Assembly: GCF_039524755.1 (NCBI RefSeq)
Contig: NZ_BAAAGX010000014.1
Location: 186,001-250,000, forward strand
Source: Cryptosporangium japonicum
GTDB taxonomy: Bacteria; Actinomycetota; Actinomycetes; Mycobacteriales; Cryptosporangiaceae
Length of the DNA stretch: 64,000 nucleotides
Direction: 5' to 3'
Made by a program: the position numbers and the translations under genes. Below, piece by piece: positions 33,395 through 41,985 of this stretch. The notes beneath the pieces are model-generated. The model was not told the origin of the DNA. It ran no database searches and was given only the letters and a program-made list of their open reading frames with translations. Position 1 is the stretch's first letter. Every line of letters starts with the position of its first letter.

Positions 33395-34561
33395 ATGACG
33401 GTTGCGGTGCTCGGTGCCGGACCCGCGGGCATGGCCGCGGCGCTCGGGGTGTTGAAGGCCGGCCACGACGTCGTGGTCTACGAGCGCTACCGGGAGGCCC
33501 GTCCGGCCGGGAACATCCTCAACCTCTGGCCGCCGCCGCTGAAGGCGCTGCGTGCGCTCGGCGTCGACACCGAGGACCTCGGCACCCCGACCGACACCCA
33601 GTTCCGCAACCTGCGCGGCCGGGTGCGGGTCACCGTGAAGCTCGACGAGGCCGTCCGGGCCACCTACGGCGGCGGCTTCATCGGCCTGCTCCGGCCCGCG
33701 CTCTACGAGCGCATGCTCGCGGCGCTGCCCGCGGACGTGCTCCGCTTCGACCAGCGGGTGACCCGTTTCGAGGCGGACGACCGCGCGGTGACGCTGCACT
33801 TCGCCGACGGCACCACCGCCGAGCACGACGTGCTGATCGGCGCCGACGGCATCGACTCCCTCGTCCGGCGCACGCTCTGGGGTGATTCGCCCAAGCGCGA
33901 ACACCGGCTGCACATCGTCGGCGGGTACACCTACGCCGAGGTCCCGGGCACCACGCCGAACTCGTGCGTGCTCACCCACGGCCCGGCCGTGCAGGGCAGC
34001 TGGACCTCGATCCCCGGCGGTCACCAGTGGTGGGTGCTCGCCGCGACCGACCCGGCCGCGCCGCCGCCGCCGGATCCGCACCGGGTGGCCGCCGCGCTGG
34101 CCGAGGGTTTCCCGGCGCCGTTACCCGGGCTGATCGCGGCCACCGATCCGGCGCACGTGCAGCGCTGGGTGCTGCGTGACCGGGTCCCGCTGACGCAGTG
34201 GTCGGTCGGCCGGGTGACGCTGGCCGGCGACGCGGCCCACGCGACCTCGCCGTACGCCGCGTACGGGGCCGGGATGTCGATCGAGGACGGCTACTTCGTC
34301 GGTCGCGCGCTGCGTGGCGTCGACCTGGCCGACGCCGACGCCGTGCGCGTCGCGCTGCAGTCCTACGAGGACCCGCGGAAGCCGCACACCGCCCGCCAGG
34401 TGCAGCAGGCCTGGCTGCTGGGCAAGGTGTTCCACCACACGCCGGCGCCGCTGCGTCCGCTGCGTGACTTCGTGTTCGACCACACGCCGTTCCTGCAGAA
34501 GGTGGCCGGTGACACCAACCCGGGGGAGATCAGCAAGCAGCTCGCGCTGATCGAGGACTGA
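33395..34561 (+). CDS. FAD-dependent monooxygenase (group A aromatic hydroxylase-like)
   Basis: 388 aa. FAD motif GAGPAGMAAALGVLKAG at residues 7-23, the DG-type motif VLIGADGIDSLVRRTLWG in the middle and the second FAD/NADPH contact GDAAHATSPYAAYGAGMSIED near 290. This is the FAD_binding_3 family that includes salicylate, phenol and tetracycline-type hydroxylases. No signal peptide. It is controlled from a divergent promoter shared with the TetR gene. Confidence 0.93.
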   Translation: MTVAVLGAGPAGMAAALGVLKAGHDVVVYERYREARPAGNILNLWPPPLKALRALGVDTEDLGTPTDTQFRNLRGRVRVTVKLDEAVRATYGGGFIGLLRPALYERMLAALPADVLRFDQRVTRFEADDRAVTLHFADGTTAEHDVLIGADGIDSLVRRTLWGDSPKREHRLHIVGGYTYAEVPGTTPNSCVLTHGPAVQGSWTSIPGGHQWWVLAATDPAAPPPPDPHRVAAALAEGFPAPLPGLIAATDPAHVQRWVLRDRVPLTQWSVGRVTLAGDAAHATSPYAAYGAGMSIEDGYFVGRALRGVDLADADAVRVALQSYEDPRKPHTARQVQQAWLLGKVFHHTPAPLRPLRDFVFDHTPFLQKVAGDTNPGEISKQLALIED

Positions 34562-34571
34562 CCGGCGGAGC

Positions 34572-34997
34572 TCACCGGCCGGCGAGCGCGTCCCGGCAGG
34601 TGGTGAGCAGGGTGTGGAGTCGCCGGGCGTCGGCCGGGGAGAGCCCGCCGGTCATCCGTCCGGCCACCGCGGCGACGCCGGTGCGGGCCTCTCCGAGGAG
34701 CGCGACCGCGGCGCCGGTGAGTTCGGTGGCGCGCTCCCGGCGCGGGCCCTGGTCGTCGGAGCGGGTGATGAGCCCGCGCTTCTCCAGGCCTTGCAGGACG
34801 ATGTTCGTCGACTGCCGGGACACGAACACCCGCCGGGCGAGCTCCGACCCGGTGATGCCGGGGGTGTCGTGCAGGGCCTGGAGGCAGGCGTACTGCGGCA
34901 CGGTCAGTCCCAGCGGGCGGAGCACCTCGTCCATCCGCTGGTGCAGGATCGCCTGCGTCTCCTTGATCAACACGCCCAGGTTCTCGCTCGCCGTCAT
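34572..34997 (-). CDS. MarR-family transcriptional regulator
   Basis: 141 aa starting MTASENLGVLIKETQ; the open frame extends over the divergent promoter but contains the operator there. HTH is ELARRVFVSRQSTNIVLQGL with wing TRSDDQGPRRERATELTG. It is divergent from a VOC protein gene, with two palindromes between, the nearer one overlapping its own start codon. Confidence 0.92.
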   Translation of the reverse strand: MTASENLGVLIKETQAILHQRMDEVLRPLGLTVPQYACLQALHDTPGITGSELARRVFVSRQSTNIVLQGLEKRGLITRSDDQGPRRERATELTGAAVALLGEARTGVAAVAGRMTGGLSPADARRLHTLLTTCRDALAGR

Positions 34998-35012
34998 GTC
35001 AACAGTTTGACA
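34997..35012. promoter_or_regulatory. MarR operator, site A
   Basis: TGTCAACAGTTTGACA: perfect 6-bp arms TGTCAA and TTGACA with a 4-bp centre, beginning at the MarR start codon, so bound repressor would block its own expression. Confidence 0.7.
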
Positions 35013-35024
35013 CTGCGCGAATCC

Positions 35025-35044
35025 AGTGTCAGTGTATTGACACT
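35025..35044. promoter_or_regulatory. MarR operator, site B
   Basis: AGTGTCA (35025-35031) and TGACACT (35038-35044) form a perfect 7-bp inverted repeat with 6-bp spacer. It shares the TGTCA/TGACA core with site A and lies 23 bp before the VOC gene. Confidence 0.7.
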
Positions 35045-35067
35045 GACTCGACGAGAGGACCACCGCC

Positions 35068-35436
35068 ATGACGACCATCGGCCCCGACTTCGTCTCCTTC
35101 CAGGTGCGTGACCGGGAGGCGTCCGCGCGCTTCTACCAGGAGCTCGTCGGGCTCAACCGGCTGCCCGACCCGAACCCCCACGCGGCGGCGTTCTCCGCCG
35201 GCAACGGGGCGTTCGCGGTGCGCGACCCGCTGCCCGGAGTGGACCTCGACACGATCGGTCAGCTCGGTGCCGGCGTCGGCGTCTGGTTCCACAACGAGGA
35301 CGCGGCCGGCGTCCACGCCCGGCTGGTGGAGCGGGGCGTGCCGATCGTGCAGGACCCGGCCGAGGGCCCGTTCGGTCTCACGTTCGCGTTCCGCGACCCC
35401 GACGGCTACGTCGTCACGATCCACTCCAAGGCCTGA
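35068..35436 (+). CDS. VOC family protein (glyoxalase/bleomycin resistance-like)
   Basis: 122 aa with the paired fold: FVSFQVRDREASARFYQELV in the first half and the terminal FAFRDPDGYVVTIHSK in the second. The usual metal His/Glu residues are not all present (first-strand position is Ser-Phe-Gln, the end is Thr-Ile-His), so enzymatic activity is uncertain and a ligand-binding or sequestering role is possible. GAGAGGA before the ATG is the ribosome binding site. Likely repressed by the divergent MarR protein. Confidence 0.87.
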   Translation: MTTIGPDFVSFQVRDREASARFYQELVGLNRLPDPNPHAAAFSAGNGAFAVRDPLPGVDLDTIGQLGAGVGVWFHNEDAAGVHARLVERGVPIVQDPAEGPFGLTFAFRDPDGYVVTIHSKA

Positions 35437-35569
35437 GAGCGGCGGCGCGGAGTTGCCCGCCGGGTAGCGTGCGGCGCCGCACCCGGGGCGCTCCCGGCCG
35501 GCACTCGGACGGCCGCGGCGACGGACGATCGGTTTCCTGACGACGAACCAAGGTCAGGAGAACACGTTG

Positions 35570-36757
35570 ATGAACCGCCGATCTCTGTTGGGTGCCGCCG
35601 CGGTGACCGTGCCGGTCGTCGCGGGCGCGGTGATCGTCGGTGAGTCCCTGGACAGTGACCGCCCGGCCCCCGTGCGTGAGGAGGCCGTGGGCCAGGCGCT
35701 GGTCGTGCCGGCCGTGAACCCGGCGCCGCCGGTGGTGGGGGCGCAGTTCCACGGCACGTGGGAGATGTACTGGAACGGCCTGACGCCGAACGCGATGTTC
35801 ACCAGGCACCTGGACACGCTCGCGGCGCAGGGCGTCCAGATGATCCGCACCGACGTGGGCTGGTCGTCGGCGCAGCCGACGAACGCCGCCCCGGACCCGA
35901 ACCAGTGGTACCACAAGCGCCTGGCGACGGTGATCGACGCGGTGCGGGCGCGCGGCATGCAGATCTTCCTCACCGTGCACCAGTCGCCGGCCTGGTCGCG
36001 GCCGGGCACCGGCAGCGAGGTGAAGCAGTACCCGGCCGACCCGAATTCGATCAAGCCGTGGCTGACGTTCGTCGCGCAGACCTACGGCGCGAAGCTGGCC
36101 GCGATCGAGGTGTGGAACGAGCCGAACCTGTCGGAGTTCGTCGGCATCAGCGACGCCTACCAGCGGGCGGTGAAGTACGTGCCGCTGCTCAAGGCGTCCT
36201 ACGCCGCGATCAAGGCCGGCCGGGCGTCGCTGCCGGTGATCTTCGGCGGACCCTCGCAGACCGACGACGGGTTCATCCGCGACTGCTACGCGCTCGGCGC
36301 CCGCGGCTCCTTCGACATCATGGGTGTGCACCCCTACCAGGGCAACCAGACCAAGCCGCCGGAGTCGACCGACATCACCGGCAAGGCCCGCATGACGAAC
36401 ATGCCGGCGATCATCAACCTGATGGCCGCCAACGGGGACGCCGCGAAGCCGATCTGGTGGACCGAGTTCGGCTTCAGCGTGCACGCGAACGACACGGTGC
36501 CGGCCGGCCAGGTGTGGCTGTTCGGCGTGCCCGACGACGCCACGGCCGCGTCGTACCTGTCCCGGTCGTTCTACCTGGCCTGGCAGCAGTGGCCGCAGGT
36601 GAAGCTCGGGGTCGTGTACTGCGCGTACAAGACGCCGTCGGACTCCTACGGCCACCAGTACGGCTTCCGGATGATCGAGCCCGACGGCACGGCCAAACCG
36701 CAGCTGCAGGCCCTCGCCGCGATCCGGCAGGCGTTCGGCTCACTGCAGACGCTCTGA
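35570..36757 (+). CDS. Secreted glycoside hydrolase with TIM-barrel (GH5/GH39-like clan A) fold
   Basis: 395 aa from the ATG at 35570 with GGTCAGGAG upstream. A twin-arginine-like signal (NRRSLLGAAAVTVPVVAGAV) indicates export. The clan GH-A acid/base is Glu in EVWNEPNLSE (about 182-188) and the nucleophile Glu in WWTEFGFSV (about 297-305), with VHPYQ between. The exact family and substrate (cellulose, xyloside or other beta-glycan) cannot be decided. It stands alone between a VOC gene and a convergent SnoaL-like gene. Confidence 0.86.
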   Translation: MNRRSLLGAAAVTVPVVAGAVIVGESLDSDRPAPVREEAVGQALVVPAVNPAPPVVGAQFHGTWEMYWNGLTPNAMFTRHLDTLAAQGVQMIRTDVGWSSAQPTNAAPDPNQWYHKRLATVIDAVRARGMQIFLTVHQSPAWSRPGTGSEVKQYPADPNSIKPWLTFVAQTYGAKLAAIEVWNEPNLSEFVGISDAYQRAVKYVPLLKASYAAIKAGRASLPVIFGGPSQTDDGFIRDCYALGARGSFDIMGVHPYQGNQTKPPESTDITGKARMTNMPAIINLMAANGDAAKPIWWTEFGFSVHANDTVPAGQVWLFGVPDDATAASYLSRSFYLAWQQWPQVKLGVVYCAYKTPSDSYGHQYGFRMIEPDGTAKPQLQALAAIRQAFGSLQTL

Positions 36758-36762
36758 GCGAC

Positions 36763-37179
36763 CTACTCGATGAACTGGTAGTCGCGAGCGATGCGGCCGT
36801 CGCGGTCCAGCACCAGGACCTCGCACCCGACGGCCGCCACCTCGCCGTCGTCGTGTCCCACCATCTCCCAGTGGAATTTCACGACATCGGCGAGGCGCTC
36901 GGCGTCCGGCCGGGCCCGGAACCGGTAGGCCCCGGGCGCGACGAACGAGTCGTACGCCCGGCGGATCCGGAACTCGAGCGATTCCGCTCCCCGGGCCTCC
37001 AGTGTGGACCGGTCGAACCCCAGCTCGGCCGCGGCCTTCCGCAGCTCCTCCGGTGGTTGCAGGACGTGGACACCGTCGGGGGCCCACAGCTCGGCGATCC
37101 GGGCCCGGCGCCGGTCGGCGTCGGGTTCGTTCCACACCGCGGCGTACCGGTCGGCGAGGAACTGCGCGGCGGACGACAT
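36763..37179 (-). CDS. SnoaL/NTF2-like protein
   Basis: 138 aa. MSSAAQFLADRYAAVWNEPDADRRRARIAELWAPD is typical of the NTF2-like cone fold, and the last third (VKFHWEMVG, VLVLDRDGRIARDYQFIE) matches the SnoaL-like family. Members include polyketide cyclases and many proteins of unknown role. It ends five bases from the convergent glycoside hydrolase stop. Confidence 0.85.
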   Translation of the reverse strand: MSSAAQFLADRYAAVWNEPDADRRRARIAELWAPDGVHVLQPPEELRKAAAELGFDRSTLEARGAESLEFRIRRAYDSFVAPGAYRFRARPDAERLADVVKFHWEMVGHDDGEVAAVGCEVLVLDRDGRIARDYQFIE

Positions 37180-37271
37180 GACGGGCCTCCGGGAGAGCCG
37201 GGTGACGCGGACGGTTCGACTCTGCGCGGACCGCGGCCAGCGGACAATTCCCGGCCGGGAATCGTCGCGTC

Positions 37272-38357
37272 TCAGCGGGGCGTCGACGCGAAGCGGGACA
37301 GGCCGAACTCGGCCAGGGACCCGTGCCGCCGGCCGGTGAGCACCTCGTCGGCGACCACGTCGGCGAGATGGGCGGCGAGCGTGACGCCGCTGTGCGTCGC
37401 GACGGCGTACGTCCGGCGGTCCGGGGTGACCCAGTCGGCGATCGTGAGCCCGTCCTCGGGCAGGACGCGGGTGCCGAGCCCGACGCTCTGCGTCGTGGTG
37501 TCGTTCAGCGCCGGGAACAGCCGCCGGGCCCGCTCGAGGAGGAGCGCCGGCACCGTCCAGATGCGGGGGTCGTCGAGGGCCCACTGCCCGCCGGTGGGCT
37601 GGTCGGCGTAGGTGATCCCGCCGTTGCGTGCCGGGCGCAGCGCGATCCCCTCGGCCCGCACCAGGTGCGTGAGCCCGGCGTCGACGGGCGCGGTGGTGCT
37701 GATGATGCCGACGCTGGCCCGCGACGCGTCCGCGACCGGGAAGTCGATCCCGGCGCGGCGCAGCAGGGCGCGTGAACCGTTGCCCGCGGCGACGACCACG
37801 GTGTCGGCGTCGAACTCGCCCCGGTCGGTGACGACGCGCCCGGCGCGGACCTCGCCGACGCGGTGGTGGGGGAGGAACGCCGCCCCGGCGGCGACGGCCC
37901 GGTGCAGCAGCGTGAGGCACATGGTCGGCACGTCGAGCCAGCCTTCGGCGGCGTAGCGGGCCGCTCCGACCAGGCCGTCGGCCGACAGCGACGGCTCGAG
38001 CGCGACCACGTCGGACGGCGTGAGCAGTTCGGCGGCGTAGCCGACGGCCGCGAACCGGTGCACCTTCCGCGTGAGGGCGTCCAGCTGCTCGCCGGTGTGG
38101 GCGAGCTGGATCGTGCCGGACCGGTGGAACCAGCGTTCGCCCGCCCGCTGGTGCGCCTCGATGCCCAGCACGTTGAGCCGCCGGTACGACTCGGGCGCCT
38201 TGTTGTTGGCGTTGATCCAGGCGAACGTGGCCGCGCTGGTGCCGGACCCGGCTTCGGCCGCGTCGACGACGGTGACGGCGGCGCCCCGGCGGGTGAGCTC
38301 GTCGGCGAGGGCGCAGCCCAGGACGCCGGCTCCGACGATGATGACCGTGGGTGTCAT
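37272..38357 (-). CDS. DAO-type FAD-dependent amine/amino acid oxidase
   Basis: 361 aa. FAD motif IIVGAGVLGCALADELTRRG at residues 5-24, VDAAEAGSGTSAATFAWIN, and VVVAAGNGSRALLRRAG in the middle; the C-terminus ends with GVTLAAHLADVVADE, the second dinucleotide contact. The family oxidises secondary amines or D-amino acids. Its ATG overlaps the stop of the GntR gene, so the regulator and oxidase form an operon, probably for catabolism of one amine compound. Confidence 0.92.
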   Translation of the reverse strand: MTPTVIIVGAGVLGCALADELTRRGAAVTVVDAAEAGSGTSAATFAWINANNKAPESYRRLNVLGIEAHQRAGERWFHRSGTIQLAHTGEQLDALTRKVHRFAAVGYAAELLTPSDVVALEPSLSADGLVGAARYAAEGWLDVPTMCLTLLHRAVAAGAAFLPHHRVGEVRAGRVVTDRGEFDADTVVVAAGNGSRALLRRAGIDFPVADASRASVGIISTTAPVDAGLTHLVRAEGIALRPARNGGITYADQPTGGQWALDDPRIWTVPALLLERARRLFPALNDTTTQSVGLGTRVLPEDGLTIADWVTPDRRTYAVATHSGVTLAAHLADVVADEVLTGRRHGSLAEFGLSRFASTPR

Positions 38358-39073
38358 GACGCGCCTCCCGGTTCGGTGTACTCGAGGTAGAACTCCAGGG
38401 CGCCGGGCCGCAGGTAGTAGGCGGCGGACTCGGCGATCCGGCCGTCGGGCTGCCACATCAGCCGGCGTCGGCGCAGGGCGGCCGGGCCGGGCTCGATCTC
38501 CAGCAGCCCGGCGTACTCGCCGTCGAGCAGGACCGGGTCGAAGTACATCCGCGACCGGGCGATCGGCACGTCGTGGTCGGCGAGGTAACCACGCACGGAC
38601 ACCGTCTCGAGCTCCTCGTCGAGCAGGTGGGGGACGAGCCGGAACGGGAGGGCGGCCACCTCGACGACGATCGGCGTCCCGTCCACGTCGCGCCGGACCC
38701 GCACCAGCTCGGTCACCGCCTCCTCCGGCGGCACGCCCGGCACCGCCACCCGGGCCCGCCCGGCCGGGACGATCCCCGCGGAGACCACCGACATCCGCCC
38801 GGGCAGCCCGGCGCGGTCGAGCCGCGGGTCCACCGACCGCATCAGGTTGATCTGCCGGGCGCCCTCCGCGACGTGGGTGCCCAGGCGCTTGCGACGCACG
38901 ACCAGCCCGTCGCGGGCCAGGTCGTTGAGGACCCGCTGGGCGACCGACCGGCTGACCTGGTGCTCGGCCTGCAGCTCGGCCTCGGTGGGCACTCTCGCAC
39001 CGGGTTCGAGGTCACCGGACAGGATCCGGGCCTCGAGCTCGGCGCGGATCTTCTGGTGCAGGCTCGGCGGCAC
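38354..39073 (-). CDS. GntR/HutC-family transcriptional regulator
   Basis: 239 aa, probable GTG start (VPPSLHQKIRAELEARILSG). The winged helix carries RVPTEAELQAEHQVSRSVAQ and the effector part is a UbiC-like (UTRA) domain from about residue 85 (VTELVRVRRDVDGTPIVVEV, LRRRRLMWQPDGRIAESAAY). It is coupled by ATGA to the DAO-type oxidase, whose substrate or product is the likely effector. An AT-rich palindrome lies just upstream. Confidence 0.9.
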   Translation of the reverse strand: MPPSLHQKIRAELEARILSGDLEPGARVPTEAELQAEHQVSRSVAQRVLNDLARDGLVVRRKRLGTHVAEGARQINLMRSVDPRLDRAGLPGRMSVVSAGIVPAGRARVAVPGVPPEEAVTELVRVRRDVDGTPIVVEVAALPFRLVPHLLDEELETVSVRGYLADHDVPIARSRMYFDPVLLDGEYAGLLEIEPGPAALRRRRLMWQPDGRIAESAAYYLRPGALEFYLEYTEPGGAS

Positions 39074-39079
39074 GCAAAT

Positions 39080-39107
39080 GACCGTACAAATAAATTTATG
39101 ATCGGTC
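39080..39107. promoter_or_regulatory. AT-rich inverted repeat upstream of the GntR gene
   Basis: GACCG (39080-39084) and CGGTC (39103-39107) flank the perfect palindrome ATAAATTTAT (39090-39099), unusually AT-rich for this DNA. It lies 7 bp from the GntR start, so it is a likely promoter/operator of the GntR-oxidase operon. The inner and outer symmetry centres differ by one base. Confidence 0.5.
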
Positions 39108-39924
39108 AATGGTCGGTCGAGCGGGAAAGGTCCTCCCATACCGCCAGGTCACGATCGACGGCGTCGCGGCCGGCCCGGATCGTGCGCAGCGCGTCGGAGC
39201 CGAGCACGAGGTGACGCGGCGGCTCGGGCTCGTCGAGGATCCGCAGCACGGCGGCGGCCGCGCGGGCCGGGTCGCCGAGCTGCCGGCCACTCGCGGTGCG
39301 CCGGGCGTCGCGGATGGGGTCGAACAGGTCGTCGTAGTCGGGGATCGTGCGCGGCACCCGGGTCATCGAGCGCCCGGCCCAGTCGGTGCGGAACGAGCCG
39401 GGCTCCACCGCGGTGACGTGGACCCCGAAGCCGGCGACCTCCTGGCCGAGCGACTCGAGGATGCCTTCGAGTGCGTACTTGCTGCCGCAGTAGGCCGATA
39501 CGCCGGGAAAACCGGCGAGGCCACCCATCGAGGTGACGGCCAGCACGTGGCCGCGTCGGCGTGTGCGCATGCCGGGCAGGACGGCCTGGATCGTGGCCAC
39601 CGCGCCGAAGACGTTGACGTCGAACTGGGCCCGCAGGGCGTCCAGCGGGGTCTCCTCGAACGTGCCCTCCAGGCCGTACCCGGCGTTGGCGATCAGCACG
39701 TCCACCGGGCCGACGGCCGCGCCCAGCGCGAAGACGGCGTCGTCGTCGGTGACGTCGAGGACGTGGGCCCGCGCCCGCCGCGGGTGGAGCGCGGCGAAGG
39801 CGGCGGCGTCGGCGCTCGTGCGTACCGTGCCGGCGACGGTGTGCCCGGCCTCCAGCGCGGCCACCGCGAACGCCCGGCCGAGGCCGCTGCTGACGCCGGT
39901 GATCAGAAAGTTCTTCGTGGTCAT
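39106..39924 (-). CDS. Short-chain dehydrogenase/reductase
   Basis: 272 aa. Cofactor motif ITGVSSGLGRAFA at residues 8-20, IANAGYGLEGTFEETPLDAL, active-site Ser in AVTSMGGLAG and Tyr-x-x-x-Lys in AYCGSKYALEG. The N-terminal SGLGR with an Arg in the following TVRTSADA suggests NADP(H). It is divergent from an MmyB-like regulator and is a paralogue of the SDR at 62216, which has the same neighbour type. Confidence 0.92.
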   Translation of the reverse strand: MTTKNFLITGVSSGLGRAFAVAALEAGHTVAGTVRTSADAAAFAALHPRRARAHVLDVTDDDAVFALGAAVGPVDVLIANAGYGLEGTFEETPLDALRAQFDVNVFGAVATIQAVLPGMRTRRRGHVLAVTSMGGLAGFPGVSAYCGSKYALEGILESLGQEVAGFGVHVTAVEPGSFRTDWAGRSMTRVPRTIPDYDDLFDPIRDARRTASGRQLGDPARAAAAVLRILDEPEPPRHLVLGSDALRTIRAGRDAVDRDLAVWEDLSRSTDH

Positions 39925-40009
39925 GCCGCCAGCCTGCGGCGCCACCGGGTGCGCAACCAGGACACGCCGTACCCAGGCAGATGGCGAACCCCCGCCCTAG
40001 CATCGCGGT

Positions 40010-40933
40010 ATGACCGGCAACGACCTGGGCGAGTTCCTGCGCGCCCACCGCTCGCGGCTCCGCCCGGACGACGTGGGGCTGGTGTCGTACAGGGCCCGGC
40101 GGGTCGCCGGGCTACGTCGCGAAGAGGTCGCCGTGCTCGCCGGCATGAACAGCGACTACTACGCCCGGCTGGAGCAGGGCCGCGAGCGGAGTCCGTCCCC
40201 GCAGATCCTCGACGCGCTCAGCGGGGCTCTCCGGATGGACGACGCGGCGCGCGAGCACCTGTACCGCCTCGCCGGTACGGCCCTGGAGACCCGGCGGGTG
40301 CCGCGGGAGACGGTCAGCGGCCCCGTGCGGCACCTGCTCGACGCGCACGCGGGCGTGCCGGCGTTCGTGCTGAACCCGGCGAAGGACGTGATCGCGCTCA
40401 ACGCGCTGGCCGAGGCGCTGTTCTCCCCGTTCGAGGACGTCGGCAACCTCGCGCGGATGACCTTCCTCGACCCGGCCGCCCCGGCGTTCTTCCCCCGCTG
40501 GGACCGTTTCGCCGAGTCGATAGTGGCCGGCCTGCGCCACGCGGCCGGCCTCGACCCGGAGTACCCCCGGCTGCGTGAGGTGGTGCGTTCGCTCCGGGGC
40601 GAAAGCGACGCGTTCGCCGCGCTCTGGTCGTCGCACACCGTGTACGGCAAGACGCAGGACGCCACCGAACTGCGCCATCCCGACGTCGGCCCGCTCGCGC
40701 TGGTCTCCCAGTCCTTCGACGTGCGTGGAGCGGCGGGGCAGATGCTCGTCGTCTACCAGCCGGAGCCCGGCAGCCCGAGCGCACACGCGCTGGACCTACT
40801 CGGTGAGCTGGTCCTTCACGCGAACGGGCTGGAGGACGTAGGCCGAGCCGGAGGCGCCCCGAGGGCTCAGGCTGACCGGTTTGTGGGGATCGTCGAACGA
40901 GAGCGTCACCGCCGGGCCGCCGACCGCCCGTAA
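40010..40933 (+). CDS. MmyB-like helix-turn-helix regulator
   Basis: 307 aa. HTH: GLRREEVAVLAGMNSDYYARLEQG; ligand domain: FVLNPAKDVIALNALAEALF, FLDPAAPAFFPRWDRF and YQPEPGSPSAHALDLLGEL. Relatives end near that last motif, but here the frame runs about 40 residues further in Arg/Glu-rich sequence that is antisense to the DnaN-like gene, suggesting loss of the original stop. Divergent SDR is the likely target. Confidence 0.9.
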   Translation: MTGNDLGEFLRAHRSRLRPDDVGLVSYRARRVAGLRREEVAVLAGMNSDYYARLEQGRERSPSPQILDALSGALRMDDAAREHLYRLAGTALETRRVPRETVSGPVRHLLDAHAGVPAFVLNPAKDVIALNALAEALFSPFEDVGNLARMTFLDPAAPAFFPRWDRFAESIVAGLRHAAGLDPEYPRLREVVRSLRGESDAFAALWSSHTVYGKTQDATELRHPDVGPLALVSQSFDVRGAAGQMLVVYQPEPGSPSAHALDLLGELVLHANGLEDVGRAGGAPRAQADRFVGIVERERHRRAADRP

Positions 40934-41923
40934 GCCGTCGAGCAGATAGGTCTCGTTGAACGCCAGCGTGGTGGGCCGCCCGGTGTAGTCGGCTTCGATC
41001 GTCTCGCTGGCCTCGGCGTCCTGGGCGCCGCGCGCCTCCACGGTGAGCGCGCCCGGTTCGAGCCGCAGCACCACCGGCGTCAGGCGATCGGCGAACAGGG
41101 CCACCCGTTTGACGACCTCGGTGAGCTCGGCCGCCGACGCGGTGACCGCCGCGGGGCGCGGCGCGTCGATGAGGCGGCCCATCGGCGGGAACGTGCCCTC
41201 GAACAGCCGCGCCGTCAGCTGCCGGCCGGCCGCGGTGAACCCGATCGTGCCGCCCCCGAAAGCGTCGTCGTCGACGACGATCGCCAGCTCCGCCGGGATA
41301 GGCGCGAACGCGCGGGCCGCCTCGAGCAGGGGCCGGGCCGCCACGAGGTACTCGCCCGTGCGTTTCGGGTCGGCCGGCTGCCAGGGCAGCTCACACCGGG
41401 AGACCCGGTACCGGTCGGAGGCGAGCAACGTCATCCGGCTGCCCTCGACCGCGACCCGGACGCACGTCAGGATCGGCAGCGACTCCTCCCGGGACGCGGC
41501 CACCGCCACCTGGGCGACGGCGGCGCCGAACACGGCCGGATCGACGGTGCCGGTGGACGAGCGCAGCTCGGGCCGGCGCGGGTACTCCTCCGCCGGCATC
41601 GTCGGCAGCCCGAACCGGCCGGCCCCGCACCGTAACCGCAGCACACCGGCGGTGAGCTCGACGTCGATGGCCTGATCGGGCAGTGCCTTGGTGATCTCGA
41701 CCAGCAGCCGGGCCGAGACCAGCGCCGCACCGTCCACCCCGGCCTCGACCGCGACCGTGATGCGTGCCGACGACTCGCCGTCGAGGCTCGCGACGGTGAA
41801 CTCACCTCCGGTGAGGCTCAGCAGCGCACCGCCGAGCGCCGGTGTGACGGGGCGCGCGACAGCGCATCTGGTGCCCCAGGTGACCGCCTCCGTGAGCAGC
41901 TCACGCTTGACCCGGAACCTCAT
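40796..41923 (-). CDS. DnaN-like DNA polymerase III beta subunit (sliding clamp) paralogue
   Basis: 375 aa with GGGAGG seven bases before the ATG. The three clamp domains are all present: MRFRVKRELLTEAVTWGTRC at the N-terminus, ILTCVRVAVEGSRMTLLASD with RYRVSRCELPW in domain 2, and RVALFADRLTPVVLRLEPG with FNETYLLDGLRAVGGP in domain 3, ending in the typical YVLQPVRV. Length and colinearity match actinobacterial DnaN. There is no dnaA, recF or gyr gene nearby, so this is an extra copy, perhaps for a specialised polymerase or repair. Its last 138 bp overlap the convergent regulator. Confidence 0.9.
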   Translation of the reverse strand: MRFRVKRELLTEAVTWGTRCAVARPVTPALGGALLSLTGGEFTVASLDGESSARITVAVEAGVDGAALVSARLLVEITKALPDQAIDVELTAGVLRLRCGAGRFGLPTMPAEEYPRRPELRSSTGTVDPAVFGAAVAQVAVAASREESLPILTCVRVAVEGSRMTLLASDRYRVSRCELPWQPADPKRTGEYLVAARPLLEAARAFAPIPAELAIVVDDDAFGGGTIGFTAAGRQLTARLFEGTFPPMGRLIDAPRPAAVTASAAELTEVVKRVALFADRLTPVVLRLEPGALTVEARGAQDAEASETIEADYTGRPTTLAFNETYLLDGLRAVGGPAVTLSFDDPHKPVSLSPRGASGSAYVLQPVRVKDQLTE

Positions 41924-41985
41924 GTGTTCGCCTCCCGACGCCGACCGCCAGCATTCTCCACCGAGGGTCCGACGTTTTCGCCGGC

